A DNA stretch of 64,000 bases from Owenia fusiformis (taxonomy: Eukaryota; Annelida; Polychaeta; Sabellida; Oweniidae): contig CAIIXF020000006.1 of NCBI GenBank assembly GCA_903813345.2, forward strand, positions 31,474,024 through 31,538,023, written 5' to 3'. The notes under the pieces are model-generated. The model searched no databases, was not told the origin of the DNA, and saw only the letters and a program-made list of their open reading frames with translations. A program made the position numbers and the translations under genes. Shown one piece after another: positions 56,501 through 64,000 of this stretch; position 1 is the stretch's first letter, and every line of letters begins with the position of its first letter.

Positions 56501-59078
56501 GGGCTAGCCAACACAGCTGAAGTGTATGAGCAACTTGTTATCAAGGGTCCATCATCAATTGAATTTGAATTGATATTTTTTACACTGACAGCACAGGGGC
56601 TTGTCTGGAGGGTCGGGCAAGCCCTCCGATGAGTCTACTGCTTATTAATAGTAAAAAGGGTGGTCGGTTTTGATGCTACCTGAAATTTGTAGAAAATGAT
56701 TGTTTATAAGTTGTTAGATATATCAAGTAAAAATATATGGAATCCTTTCAATAATCGACATGCTGATTCAAACAACACTACAGAGTAAACTTACCTAAAA
56801 TGGTAGCAATCCATCCACTAGTTGCTGAGATGTGTGAAGAACATGTAAGGAAGTGATTAAATTTAATTTAAAATGCAAAACACGACAATTTTCACCCTCA
56901 TATTGTTAGCTCCAGAGTCGATTTCTTCCTCAAGACACGTCCACTGTTAAAAATCGGTAGTTCCTAGAGTTCTTTGTTTCCTTAGGTTCATTTCCGTATA
57001 TTATTTTTAACGAAGGACAGCCTATAACGACTGCTATACGCAAAATAGATGCATGAAATTATGTTTCGAAACTGAAAATGTGTTCCATGCGCAGTTGCGT
57101 TCAATCCAGCAATTTGATTAATTCATATTATATGAACGCATGCGCAATGACCACATATTTTTCTAGATAGATGTCACTTGCGTTCATTATTTCACACCAG
57201 TCCCTTCCCATGATGCACCTAATATTGCGGGAATATTTTCCTTTAGTGATAAAACAAATAACTCTCATCTTCGAAATATGTTTTCCGTTCCTTGGCAATA
57301 ATCTTTCATTTGGTACCGATCCAACCGCCGAAAAGTAATTTGAATCGTTCTGAATCGTGGGAATAAAGTACTTTCTTTTTTGCACATGCGCATAGAACAC
57401 GGGATATTCGGCCATTTTTCAACTTTCAGTTTCGAAACATAATTTCATGCATCTATTTTGCGTATAGCAGTCGTTATAGGCTGTCCTTCGTTTAAAATAA
57501 TATACGGGAATGAACCTAAGGAAACAAAGAACTCTAGGAACTACCATTTTTTAACAGTGGACGTGTCTTTGGGAAGAAATCGACTCTGGAGCTAACAATT
57601 TGAGGGTGAAAATTGTCGTGTTTTGCATTTTAAATTAAATTTAATCACTTCCTTACATGTTCTTCACACATCTCAGCAACTAGTGGATGGATTGCTACCA
57701 TTTTAGGTAATTTTATTCTGTAGTGTTGTTTGAATCAGCATGTCGATTATTGAAAGGATTCCATATATTTTTACTTGATATACTACTTTTTGCAAGGCCT
57801 GACTTCGTCGCTAACATGCTAAATATAAGAGTTAGCTGACGTTTGGGAGTCTGACTTACCTTCTAAAGGTTAGAACCCGAATCTTAATGAAACCATATCA
57901 CCTTTGTTCCGTCAACCATGGAGCATTTGCCACAACATCCAAGAGGTAAATCATGGACCGAGAAAATGAATGATTTCCTTGTAAGTTCCGGAAGTTTCAA
58001 TACGAAAAATTACCGAACATATATGAAAACCGAATATTTGTTCGTTGTTTTCACGATTTACAGGTTCGTATGTTCTTCAATGTTTTGGTCTAAATTATTA
58101 AGCATCACCAACAGGTCTTACTCTATTAATCGACTAATACAGCAGACGGCTCATATTTCTACGTAGCATTTCGTTCAGACAAATAGTGGGACTGTAGATC
58201 ACGCAGTTTCGTTCGTTGCGTACTTCACTCGAAACTGGTAATTTTATATTGGCTACTTCACTTAGCTTGGCGGATGTAGAACATTGCTTAATATTCTTTT
58301 AATTTTCACACCAGACATGCTTGGTTGACACGTCAACAAAGTAAAGTTCAAGGGTCAATGCGTTATTTCGTGATAACTACAACGCCTTCCCGAAAGTCAA
58401 CATTGATGAAAAATGAAAAAGTCAGAAAAGCATTTACACTAATTTCTATCAAATGCTATGTTTGTGCATCATCATCGACGCAACAAAGGTGATATGGTTT
58501 CATTAAGATTCGGGTTCTAACCTTTAGAAGGTAAGTCAGACTCCCAAACGTCAGCTACAGTTGGGGACAAAAATAAATGACAGGTCGATTTTCGATCACC
58601 ATTTCCTAATTATGGTGGTCTGAAAGCCCATAATTTCCAATATTGTCTAGATATATATCCCTTAAAATTTGTATATTTTACATTTTGTATAATCTCATCC
58701 ACTGATGTATGGCCTCTTGTAAATTCTCTTATTTTTAACATGGGAAATCCTCACTTCAGCAAATCCACCTGTCATTTATTTATGTCCCCAACTGTAACTC
58801 TTATATTTAGCATGTTAGCGACGAAGTCAGGCCTTGCAAAAAGTAGTATCTAACAACTTATAAACAATCATTTTCTACAAATTTCAGGTAGCATCAAAAC
58901 CGACCACCCTTTTTACTATTAATAAGCAGTAGACTCATCGGAGGGCTTGCCCGACGCCTCGAGACAAGCCCCTGTGACTGACAGACACTGAGACAGACTG
59001 ACTTCAGAATTCAGGCACAAAACTAGAGATCATAGAATATAAGCTGATTTATTATGAATGTGATTTTACTTACGACAT
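41315..59078 (-). CDS. DNAJC5: Cysteine string protein (DnaJ homolog subfamily C member 5)
   Basis: CSP is a palmitoylated J-protein of synaptic vesicles that helps Hsc70 keep SNARE proteins folded. Exons: 59074-59078, 51685-51766, 50185-50238, 48496-48648, 48013-48144, then either 41538-41651 or 41315-41503. All phases join. The start exon supplies ATG TC, giving [15 protein letters not shown]. The J domain spans residues about 6-75, with HPD in [11 protein letters not shown]. The linker [18 protein letters not shown] is a CSP hallmark. The cysteine string [20 protein letters not shown] follows. Length is 179 or 204 residues; human is 198. Introns total over 16 kb and hold Helitrons, satellites and the nested hAT/MITE insertion. 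The first five coding bases are the least certain part. Confidence 0.92.
41538..41651 (-). CDS. DNAJC5: DNAJC5 alternative last exon A
   Basis: The acceptor TTTGCAG leads to [30 protein letters not shown] and a TGA after Lys-Thr-Asn (37 residues). It resembles exon B downstream in S-P-E-x-S-E, S-P-x-V, Q-P-x-S-T-x-I-P-M, as if one was copied from the other. Using A ends the protein before B. Confidence 0.75.
   Translation of the reverse strand, partial: DGSPENSEDEEADSPPVRNQPTSTAIPMTTLSATKTN
41799..42973 (-). mobile_element. Helitron-like non-autonomous element, copy 1
   Basis: On the minus strand it starts A|TCCCACCGAACGAAG and ends with the near-palindrome GCTACTCCGTGGAGTTGC, about 12 nt, then CTAG|T. 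TC start, hairpin plus CTRR end and insertion between A and T are the Helitron marks; there are no terminal inverted repeats or target duplication. Inside are about seven units of roughly 145 bp (ATGGCCGCCATTTTGAAA type) and a GGAC/GGAT microsatellite near the start. Confidence 0.75.
42689..44800. repeat. ~1.06-kb tandem duplication including Helitron 5' part
   Basis: 42689-43740 and 43752-44790 are near-identical (offset about 1056-1064 bp). They cover the last Helitron unit, the GGAC tract, and flank from GCATGAAGAAATGAGTGG on. Each has GCGGGCAGATATA palindromes. The far ends differ: the GGTTCAGGATATTGGGATTA segment is on the plus strand in copy 1 (43669) and inverted in copy 2 (about 44750-44805). 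Confidence 0.82.
44819..45167. mobile_element. Inverted-repeat element with T-rich core
   Basis: ATGTATTTCATACCTACTGA near 44819 recurs inverted near 45148-45167, with arms of about 34 bp. The core 44890-45060 is T-rich low complexity (TTTTTTTCAAAATT types). A further palindrome built on GTTATGTACGGTCGTTTTGG lies at 45172-45256. Confidence 0.6.
45440..48012. repeat. 68-bp satellite in DNAJC5 intron
   Basis: Units of 68 bp (TTACAGAGAGCTCCAACAAA, CCCATTTGCCACCTAATTGA, TGTATTACATAGATCTGGTA, CTATTATA) repeat about 23 times, split by an insertion at 45620-46601. A variant unit with AGCCCTGGTACCATGATA starts at 46925, 47265 and 47741 (5 and 7 units apart), showing multi-unit amplification. The last unit stops at the splice donor of the cysteine-string exon. 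Confidence 0.92.
45620..46601 (-). mobile_element. Tc1/mariner-type element relic inserted in the satellite, copy 1
   Basis: The ends CAGTGCGTATCAAAAAAA and reverse complement of CAGGGCGTATCAAAAAAA, with TA on each side (45618-45619, 46602-46603), interrupt a satellite unit. Minus-strand remnants near 46202-46380 read [17 protein letters not shown], like the third catalytic region of Tc1/mariner transposases. It is too short and broken to work. Confidence 0.8.
48013..48144 (-). CDS. DNAJC5: DNAJC5 cysteine-string exon
   Basis: Encodes [30 protein letters not shown] and [14 protein letters not shown]. Thirteen cysteines in 25 residues form the palmitoylated membrane anchor. Its donor (GTAAGT) is followed within about 10 bp by the 68-bp satellite. 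Confidence 0.95.
48496..48648 (-). CDS. DNAJC5: DNAJC5 J-domain end and linker exon
   Basis: Encodes [40 protein letters not shown] and [11 protein letters not shown]. It completes helices III-IV and the conserved CSP linker, with phase 0 at both ends. Confidence 0.95.
48740..49850. repeat. Old MITE relative split by a Helitron-like element
   Basis: 48740-48830 and 49786-49850 together match the middle of the element at 37828-38216 (TAACATGGCAGAG on the left, ATAAGAGGCCACA on the right). The Helitron-like copy 2 sits between them. The intact relative therefore shows the empty site. Confidence 0.65.
48831..49785 (-). mobile_element. Helitron-like non-autonomous element, copy 2
   Basis: Same ends as copy 1: A|TCCCACCGAACGAAG at 49785 and CTAG|T at 48831, with the ACTCC/GGAGT hairpin at 48845-48856. 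It carries about five 145-bp units and a GGAC tract (49683-49748). The unit count differs from copy 1. It lies in the DNAJC5 intron between exons 4 and 3. Confidence 0.75.
50185..51766 (-). CDS. DNAJC5: DNAJC5 J-domain exons 2-3
   Basis: Exon 51685-51766 encodes [20 protein letters not shown] then YRK (helix I and start of helix II). Exon 50185-50238 encodes [18 protein letters not shown] with the HPD loop that triggers Hsc70 ATPase. Both end at phase 0 with GTAAGT donors. Confidence 0.95.
50612..51627 (-). mobile_element. Tc1/mariner-type element relic, copy 2
   Basis: Starts after TA at 50610-50611 with CAGTGCGTATCAAAAAAA and follows copy 1 (45620-46601) almost throughout, including [17 protein letters not shown] on the minus strand (about 51281-51430). 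Similarity ends near CATCACTAGTTTTA, so the right terminus is missing. It is a dead copy in the DNAJC5 intron between exons 3 and 2. Confidence 0.72.
51767..53280 (-). other. DNAJC5: DNAJC5 intron 1, exon-2-proximal part
   Basis: A+T-rich unique-looking DNA with no open frame of interest. A close pair TTCCGTATATGTCACGCATT / TGTGTATATGTCACGCATTT near 52187-52240 is a small local duplication. Confidence 0.5.
53570..54158. mobile_element. TA-flanked MITE (CCGTATTCTCTGTAATTA ends)
   Basis: The end CCGTATTCTCTGTAATTA is inverted at 54141-54158, with TA at 53568-53569 and 54159-54160. Removing the element and one TA restores a normal satellite unit (TTACCCAGAATGCC). A third, weaker end-like word lies near 53958. 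Non-coding. Confidence 0.82.
54218..54626. mobile_element. Full-length foldback element, ~200-bp arms, 5-bp target duplication
   Basis: Nearly the whole 409 bp is one imperfect palindrome centred near 54420 (TTTTGGTCCCCAGTTGTAAG against CTTCTAACAGCTGGGGACCA). It begins CACGCGGTCC and ends GGACCGCGTG. ATATT lies at 54213-54217 and 54627-54631. The superfamily is unresolved; a CAC start with 5-bp duplications recalls Transib, but this is only a hint. Confidence 0.75.
55331..55885. mobile_element. Probable insertion in the ~160-bp satellite
   Basis: The satellite breaks at TTTGAAATATACCAATACG and resumes at TATTGATCTACCAAACGG. The two edges carry loosely inverted words (ACGCGATAACG and CTTATCGCGAATAG). 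The inside is less A+T-rich than its surroundings and non-coding. Ends and target duplication are not certain. Confidence 0.4.
55886..56583 (-). other. DNAJC5: DNAJC5 intron 1, satellite remnant and flank
   Basis: Begins with a last satellite piece (CTACCAAACGGTTTGCCTGA) and continues as A+T-rich DNA with loose repeats of AAAATGGC and GATTTCGC(A/G)AGACA. No coding signal. Confidence 0.45.
57783..58846. mobile_element. TA-flanked MITE family A, copy 2, nested
   Basis: The ends are CTACTTTTTGCAAGGCCTGA and reverse complement, with TA at 57781-57782 and 58847-58848. The opposite arm of the host foldback (GATATATCTA near 56726-56735) shows the uninterrupted site with one TA. Apart from an internal insertion it matches copy 1 at 16621-17447 closely. 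Confidence 0.92.
58558..58794. mobile_element. 237-bp TA-flanked MITE nested in family A copy 2
   Basis: The ends CAGTTGGGGACAAAAATAAA and reverse complement of CAGTTGGGGACATAAATAAA are flanked by TA (58556-58557, 58795-58796). Copy 1 of the host reads TCAGCTAACTCTTA without interruption, which is the empty site. Confidence 0.9.
59074..59078 (-). CDS. DNAJC5: DNAJC5 start exon (five coding bases)
   Basis: GCGA-ATG-TC|GTAAGT: the ATG and two more bases precede a strong donor. The next exon starts G GCA TCA GGC, so the split codon is TCG and the protein begins Met-Ser-Ala-Ser-Gly-Gln-Ser-Leu-Tyr. I found no other upstream ATG exon with a phase-2 donor, but the choice is inference. Insect CSPs I know also begin Met-Ser-Ala. 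Confidence 0.55.
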
Positions 59079-59315
59079 TCGCCGGTGTGAGTTAGGATCC
59101 ATACTGATAAATTAAGATCCCTTCTGCAACAATTTCTCCAAGGAAACCAGTCTAGAAAAACCTGTTTCTTACGGTTCTTGTTTCATTGATTTTCCTCCAT
59201 CTTTAATTGATCATGTGACATAATACGTCACGGGATTCCCCTGAAGATTCCATAGCTTCGTTCAGAGCATTCAATTACTGAGGAATTTAAAACTTCCCGG
59301 GCCCGGGCCACTTTC

Positions 59316-59885
59316 TGGTGTTTCTCTAACCAAACCCGTCTGGCCCGGACCCGGGGGCCCAGGTATCTACTCCTAAGGCCATAAGAAGTAGATTCTTTAT
59401 TTTGCGTCCCCTTGCTTGCACGATTTTGAGTAAATCAGAAAAAACACACATCCAAATAGCAATCACAAGGGTCTGAAAGTGCCATCGCATTTCGTCAGTT
59501 CAATCAGAATCAGACGAAATCATGGGCAGATAATTTGATGTGCGTCAAAATTGACAGTGTTATTGATTACTTTGGCATACATTGTGTATTTTATTATTTT
59601 TACCCTTGAATAATAGCTATGTTTATAAAAATTAGATATGTGTTTGTAATTACTGCAAATTGGTATGTCATCCCTTTTTATGCCCATAAAATGTATACAT
59701 TTCTCAGCAAACAAGTTGTGTTTTTTCTTGAGTTTGTGTTTGTTTTCCTTGTACCCTTGCATGAATTGAATTTTGCCAGGACGCAAAACAAAGAAAACTT
59801 CTTATGGCCTAACGTTGTAGATCTACGACTACTTCGGGAGTAGATAACTGGGCGGCCAGACGGGTTTGGTTAGTGTTTCTCCTGG
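59316..59885. mobile_element. Inverted-repeat element upstream of DNAJC5
   Basis: GTGTTTCTCTAACCAAACCC and GTCTGGCC at the left, plus CTAAGGCCATAAGAAG and TTTTGCGTCC further in, recur inverted at 59765-59885. The arms are about 90 bp with an indel. The left edge holds a CCCGGGCCCGGG run. No transposase. Target duplication not determined. Confidence 0.6.
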
Positions 59886-62750
59886 TGTTCAAAAAATAAA
59901 ATTTATATTTCAAAATGTCATAAAGCACTGTGTAAACACAGGCTGCGCTGGTATCGAAAAATTTGTCCGCTGTGACGGAGCGTGCTATTTTCCATAGAAG
60001 CACTAGGAAATCCACACAATTTATTTTTATACTCATATGTTTTGCTATGGCTATATCAAAGAAAATGACTGACTCCATGCAATGAATATATCATTTGCGG
60101 TTAACTAAACTTCTGTTTGAAGTCCAACAATGCTAATAGTAAAAGCAATTGAAAACGGCGTCGGAGTATCATACTCCAAAATGTACCATTTCTTTTGATT
60201 TCTTTTTAATGGTACAATATCACACTTGGTATACGCAGCTAACGAAAATTGACCGGTACGGGTCAAAAGCTGGACCGGTACGGGTTAACGGTTTTATTTG
60301 AATTTAAAATAGCCATAACTTGCTCAATATTGACTTCCTCGTGTCTAATTTGAAATATATGATGCCTCTCGATGCTTTTAAGTACCCCAATTTTTCACAG
60401 ATTTTTAAACGGACCAAAACTCTCTAAATACGCATTTATGCTCTTTTCTCTCGAGAACGACTGTCTCATTTTCACGATAACTTTTATTTAGTACTTCTAA
60501 CATATAAGATCTATTTTTCCCCATCAAGGTATGATGTAAATGACATGCTATTTACATCTTGTGAGTTTCAATGACGCGCGTTTGATTTTATAAAAAATGC
60601 CAAACTTTGTGACAAAGAATTTCATCCTGCTTGCAGCGAGAAGACGGACCGGTTCGGGGCAATCTGCTTGCAGCGAGAAGACGGACCGGTTCGGGGCAAT
60701 AGAGTTATGGCTATCTGATGCAGTAAAACATGTGTCCAGTGAACACATATGGAGCCCAAAATTGTTCCTAGTTGGTAGATGTTCACTCCATAGAGGCAAT
60801 TTCATACAAGTCAGAAGAATATTTGATAAGAAGAGGTGTTCTCTAGAGATATTCATTGATACAGGTTTTACAGTGCAGAACGTTTACCAAGACCTTTTTT
60901 ACAATTTTAGTCTATGCAAAACGATGAATTTCATGAATTTCAAATAATCACAAATCAAATCTGTATTGTGATCATCTTATATTCAGTAATATCGTGGTAA
61001 ACGGTTATACATCAGTCGGAATGCGCCTGATGTCTGTGCGCTATTTCGAATAAATTCATCAGTATTAGCCCTATTTACACTACACGTGACATTCCAAGAC
61101 GTCTTGGCGAAAACGTTAAGAGTTGTCGTTTTTATATCTCAGATTTACATTACCTCAGATCTCCATGAGGCTACTTGTCATGATTAAGTGATTTTTGACG
61201 TTCTCTCTTCTAAGGGTACTTTTAAAAGATATAGGCTTAATTTGAATCTTAAATAATTAACGTAGTTCACCCCCAGTTCACCATATTGTACCATTAAAAA
61301 GAAATAAAAGAAATTGTACATTTTAGAGTATGATATAGCCTTGCCCAAGTCGGTCTCTTTTACTATCTTGATTTCTATTATGACCGCCTTGTACCAAAGA
61401 GAAAGCCACGTGCTTTACCGACTCAATGTTTATGTCGGTAAAATTTGACCAATCAACGACGGCCCTGCAGCGTTAGCTCATTATTATGCACGGTCAAAAA
61501 CAAGTACACTTTTTACTTTTCGCCGGGACTTTTCACATCATGAAAATACAAATATTTTATCACGTTGAAACGATCGCTGAATTCAAATGAACATGTAGAC
61601 TGCGATTCAATCACTGATCGACTACATGACCCGCTACATTGGACTCGGTCTTGCATTTTCATCGCGAAATTAGTTTTAAATCTATTGCATGATTTAATCA
61701 AGGGCGTTACAATACCCGGGAATTTATCGGTTCGTCCAGTACTTGTTTGTGATAGCGCCCTCTGTAGGTCACTGTGCTTATAGCCTACAGTAATACGGGG
61801 TAGGATATCGAGAATTCGGTCAGTTTCTATCCGTCGATTTCGCTATGAATTGAAGCAAGTGTGACCACTTTATCCATTTAAACAATTTGATAATTGATTA
61901 AATCTTTAAACAAAATCGATAAACACGTTATACACTTCCTATCTCCTTAGAAATTAGCATGTATTTATGGATTGTGTTTTCGAACAAGGCTCGACCCACA
62001 CCAATAGGGAAATCCTTATGCTAATTAGTATGACGTCATATTTTCCTGGGGAATCCTAGATTTCAAAGCCTCAGTCTGTGATTGTGTCAAATGTAAACGC
62101 TCTTGGGACGCTCTTTTGCAGACAGAAAATTGACAGATTAGCTTTTAACTTTCAGCTTTGATGTTTAAATATTCTGTATTTCTACCGGACTTCTTGCTGA
62201 ATATCATATAATGTTATAACTTGATTTGGATCATTGCCTGATTGATCATTCTGAAATTTTGATTGTGATTCATGATTGATTGGCAAGAAAAATAATTCCT
62301 ATTGTTTTCCAGCGAAGTCAAAATGTTACAGCATGAGTTATAATGTCGAGTTTGCATCATGTTAAATTCTGCTAGTGATTAGAAGTCCATGCACAAGCAT
62401 ACACATAAGAGACAAACACACCCAGGCTCCAGGCCGTGGATGGAAATATAAAACTATTTAGGCACAAACTGGTATTAATAGACCGATATGTAGTGTCTGC
62501 CATGTATTGAAGGTAAACCAATCTGTATTATTAATGTTTCTTCTATCAATACATGGGTTGTGCAATAGAAAAGCAATGGCACAATCAAAAATGTGCATAT
62601 CAATCGTGAATATCTCTCGGTTCAAAGCTTATTTCCAACAGAATCGTGTCAAAATGAACAGTTATACATTATAAGATCGCAAACTCTTGCCAATTATCAG
62701 CCGAATGGCTCATTTTCAACGAAATGTCCTTAAGACAACAGCCCTGGGTC
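59886..62750. other. Upstream DNAJC5 flank, no gene recognised
   Basis: No conserved coding sequence. A 37-bp tandem duplication (CTGCTTGCAGCGAGAAGACG units) lies at 60628-60703. A GACCGGTACGGGT pair lies near 60251-60288. A CCACGTGC E-box-like word with a TTTACCGAC/GTCGGTAAA stem is near 61408-61441. Regulatory use is unknown. Confidence 0.4.
60628..60703. repeat. 37-bp tandem duplication
   Basis: CTGCTTGCAGCGAGAAGACG followed by GACCGGTTCGGGGCAAT occurs twice in direct succession with no differences that I can see, so it is a very recent duplication. Confidence 0.9.
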
Positions 62751-62759
62751 GCGCCTGAG

Positions 62760-63297
62760 CCCGGGGGGTTCACTGTATATAAAACTCAACGGGGGTCCTA
62801 GGCTGAAGCCTCAAATATCAATATGTTCCCATACCAATCTGTCAAATTTCAATATGTTCCCATACCAACCAAAATGACGCCCAAAGGCCATACCAAATGT
62901 CCAAATATAGAACCAATGCCATACCAAATGTCCAAATATAGGACCAATGCCATACCAAATGTCAAAATGTAGGACCAATGCCATACCAAATGTCCAAATA
63001 TGGGACCAATGCCATACCTTAATTCAAAGTATATGAAATATAGGATCAATGTCATACAAATTTGGAACTACTGGACCAACGCCATACCACGAATGTTAGG
63101 TAACGTATCTACAACGACCATTCTCATACCAGAAGAGCAAAAGTCCGACCATTGCCATACCTCAGAAGTCAGAAATTTCCGGGCATTCCCATACCAAATC
63201 CTAAAATATGGTTCCATTGCCATACCAAACGTTGAAAAAGGTACCCCACATGCGCCGAGGATCCCCGTCAAGGTTTATATATAGTGAACCCCCCGGG
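62760..63297. mobile_element. MITE carrying a minisatellite, 8-bp target duplication
   Basis: CGCCTGAG lies at 62752-62759 and 63298-63305. The ends CCCGGGGGGTTCACTGTATA and reverse complement of CCCGGGGGGTTCACTATATA are inverted. The interior is tandem units of about 31-35 bp built on CCATACCAAATGTCCAAATA and GGACCAATG. Non-coding; the open frames across it are repeat artefacts. The 8-bp duplication suggests hAT. Confidence 0.85.
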
Positions 63298-63305
63298 CGC
63301 CTGAG

Positions 63306-64000
63306 ACCAAAAACTACTTCAAATAGCCCTCCCCTAATTATATTGGATAATCACATCAAATCAAGAAATCTCCTATGGCAGCGTATACCGCTACACTAGC
63401 CGTATAGAATTTCCATATCATCAGTGATTAAGCCAGTTTGTTTGCCATCTGATACCTCTGCAGTAGGAGTCTTGGAAGAGTGTAGCTACTTAACATTGAT
63501 AAGGCATAAACATGAATACTTAACTGTTAAAATGTCTAATGGATAAACATAGAAACGTCTTGTGTTAATTGAATGTAAAGCTGTGTATAATGCTACATTT
63601 TCTAGTCACTAGTACCCCACACAAGTTTTCGATAATAACTTTAACCCTTGATTTGAACACTCGAGATCTACTATTTGTTATTGAATTTAGCACACATGAA
63701 CTCGAGGCAATTTCCACATTGGAAATTTTCATTTTTATTTTACTTCAATAACAATAAAAAAAGCAACTGAAATGTAATTAATCCTTTTTAACAAATTTGA
63801 TGTCATAAAATCAAAATTAAGAATTGTTTAAGTAAGTCTTTATGGTCTTTTTGAATAGTCTATTGGTAGTCTGTATATAGACAGCTATAAGCTTTGTCTA
63901 TCAACAAAGCTTTATTTATGAAATATACTTGCCTTTGATATCTAGTTGTCCCGGTCATAAATGTACTACAATTTTAACATCATATTCATTGAAACAATGT
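63306..64000. other. Right-edge flank, no gene recognised
   Basis: A+T-rich sequence without coding signal or clear repeat. A short inverted pair (AAGCTTTGTCTATCAACAAAGCTT) occurs near 63890-63913. Confidence 0.5.

Larger units (their letters stand above)
56592..58976. mobile_element. hAT-like foldback element with 487-bp arms, 8-bp target duplication
   Basis: ACTGACAG flanks it at 56584-56591 and 58977-58984. The ends start CACAGGGGCTTGTCT. The left arm 56592-57078 is matched by a right arm in two pieces (57424-57782 and 58849-58976) because family A MITE copy 2 sits in it. The original length would be about 1319 bp. The 345-bp centre (57079-57423) has no coding sequence. An 8-bp duplication and CA-GGGG end fit hAT. 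Confidence 0.88.

Noticed and set aside
62849-63284. Open frames with repeated YGIGPIFGHLVW and similar words
   Set aside because: Artefact of the tandem core in the MITE at 62760-63297.
1-64000. tRNA, rRNA or snRNA genes
   Set aside because: I noticed no cloverleaf with TTCRANNC loop or conserved rRNA words by eye; a covariance-model scan was not possible.

Overview
This window is nuclear DNA from an animal, most likely an intron-rich marine invertebrate such as a mollusc or an ambulacrarian/chordate-grade deuterostome. The exact group cannot be fixed from the sequence alone. It is A+T-rich, every gene is split by spliceosomal introns, one intron is of the AT-AC (U12) type, and much of the non-coding DNA is nested DNA transposons and satellites. 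I see no bacterial, viral or organellar genes.

Three conserved genes can be assembled exon by exon. (1) 159-13212, minus strand: SPT5 (SUPT5H), the large DSIF subunit. There are 18 coding exons in phase, 667 codons from the start codon through KOW4; the C-terminal repeats and last KOW domains lie off the left edge. (2) 21084-31860, plus strand: a ZC3H4/ZC3H6-type (Su(s) family) CCCH zinc-finger protein, complete from ATG to stop in 14 coding exons. It has a 33-nt cassette exon encoding a second version of half of zinc finger 1, and an AT-AC intron between fingers 2 and 3. (3) 41315-59078, minus strand: cysteine string protein (DNAJC5), with a tiny start exon, J domain, cysteine string and two related alternative last exons. 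SPT5 and ZC3H4 are divergent neighbours and both act on RNA polymerase II elongation or termination.

Mobile DNA by region. 1643-3580: a mariner with about 185-bp inverted repeats, a DD34D transposase and an apparent intron. 3748-4543: an element with a third internal copy of its end. 9180-9935 and 10080-10345: minisatellites. 15166-17447, between the two divergent genes: a LINE endonuclease fragment split by a hAT-like element (8-bp target duplication) and a TA-flanked MITE. 33437-38562: a 5.1-kb Mutator-like element with roughly 0.7-1.1 kb inverted repeats and a 9-bp target duplication. 41799-42973 and 48831-49785: Helitron-like elements in DNAJC5 introns. 42689-44800: a tandem duplication. 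45440-48012: a 68-bp satellite running up to a DNAJC5 splice donor. 53290-55330: a ~160-bp satellite carrying at least two inserted elements. 56592-58976: a three-level nest (hAT-like foldback, then a TA MITE, then a 237-bp TA MITE) with empty sites visible in the window. 62760-63297: a MITE carrying a minisatellite.

Exon coordinates were set by hand from splice consensus and reading-frame continuity. Protein identities rest on recognised conserved motifs, not on a database search. Element classes rest on target duplications and terminal sequence, and are less certain than the gene calls.
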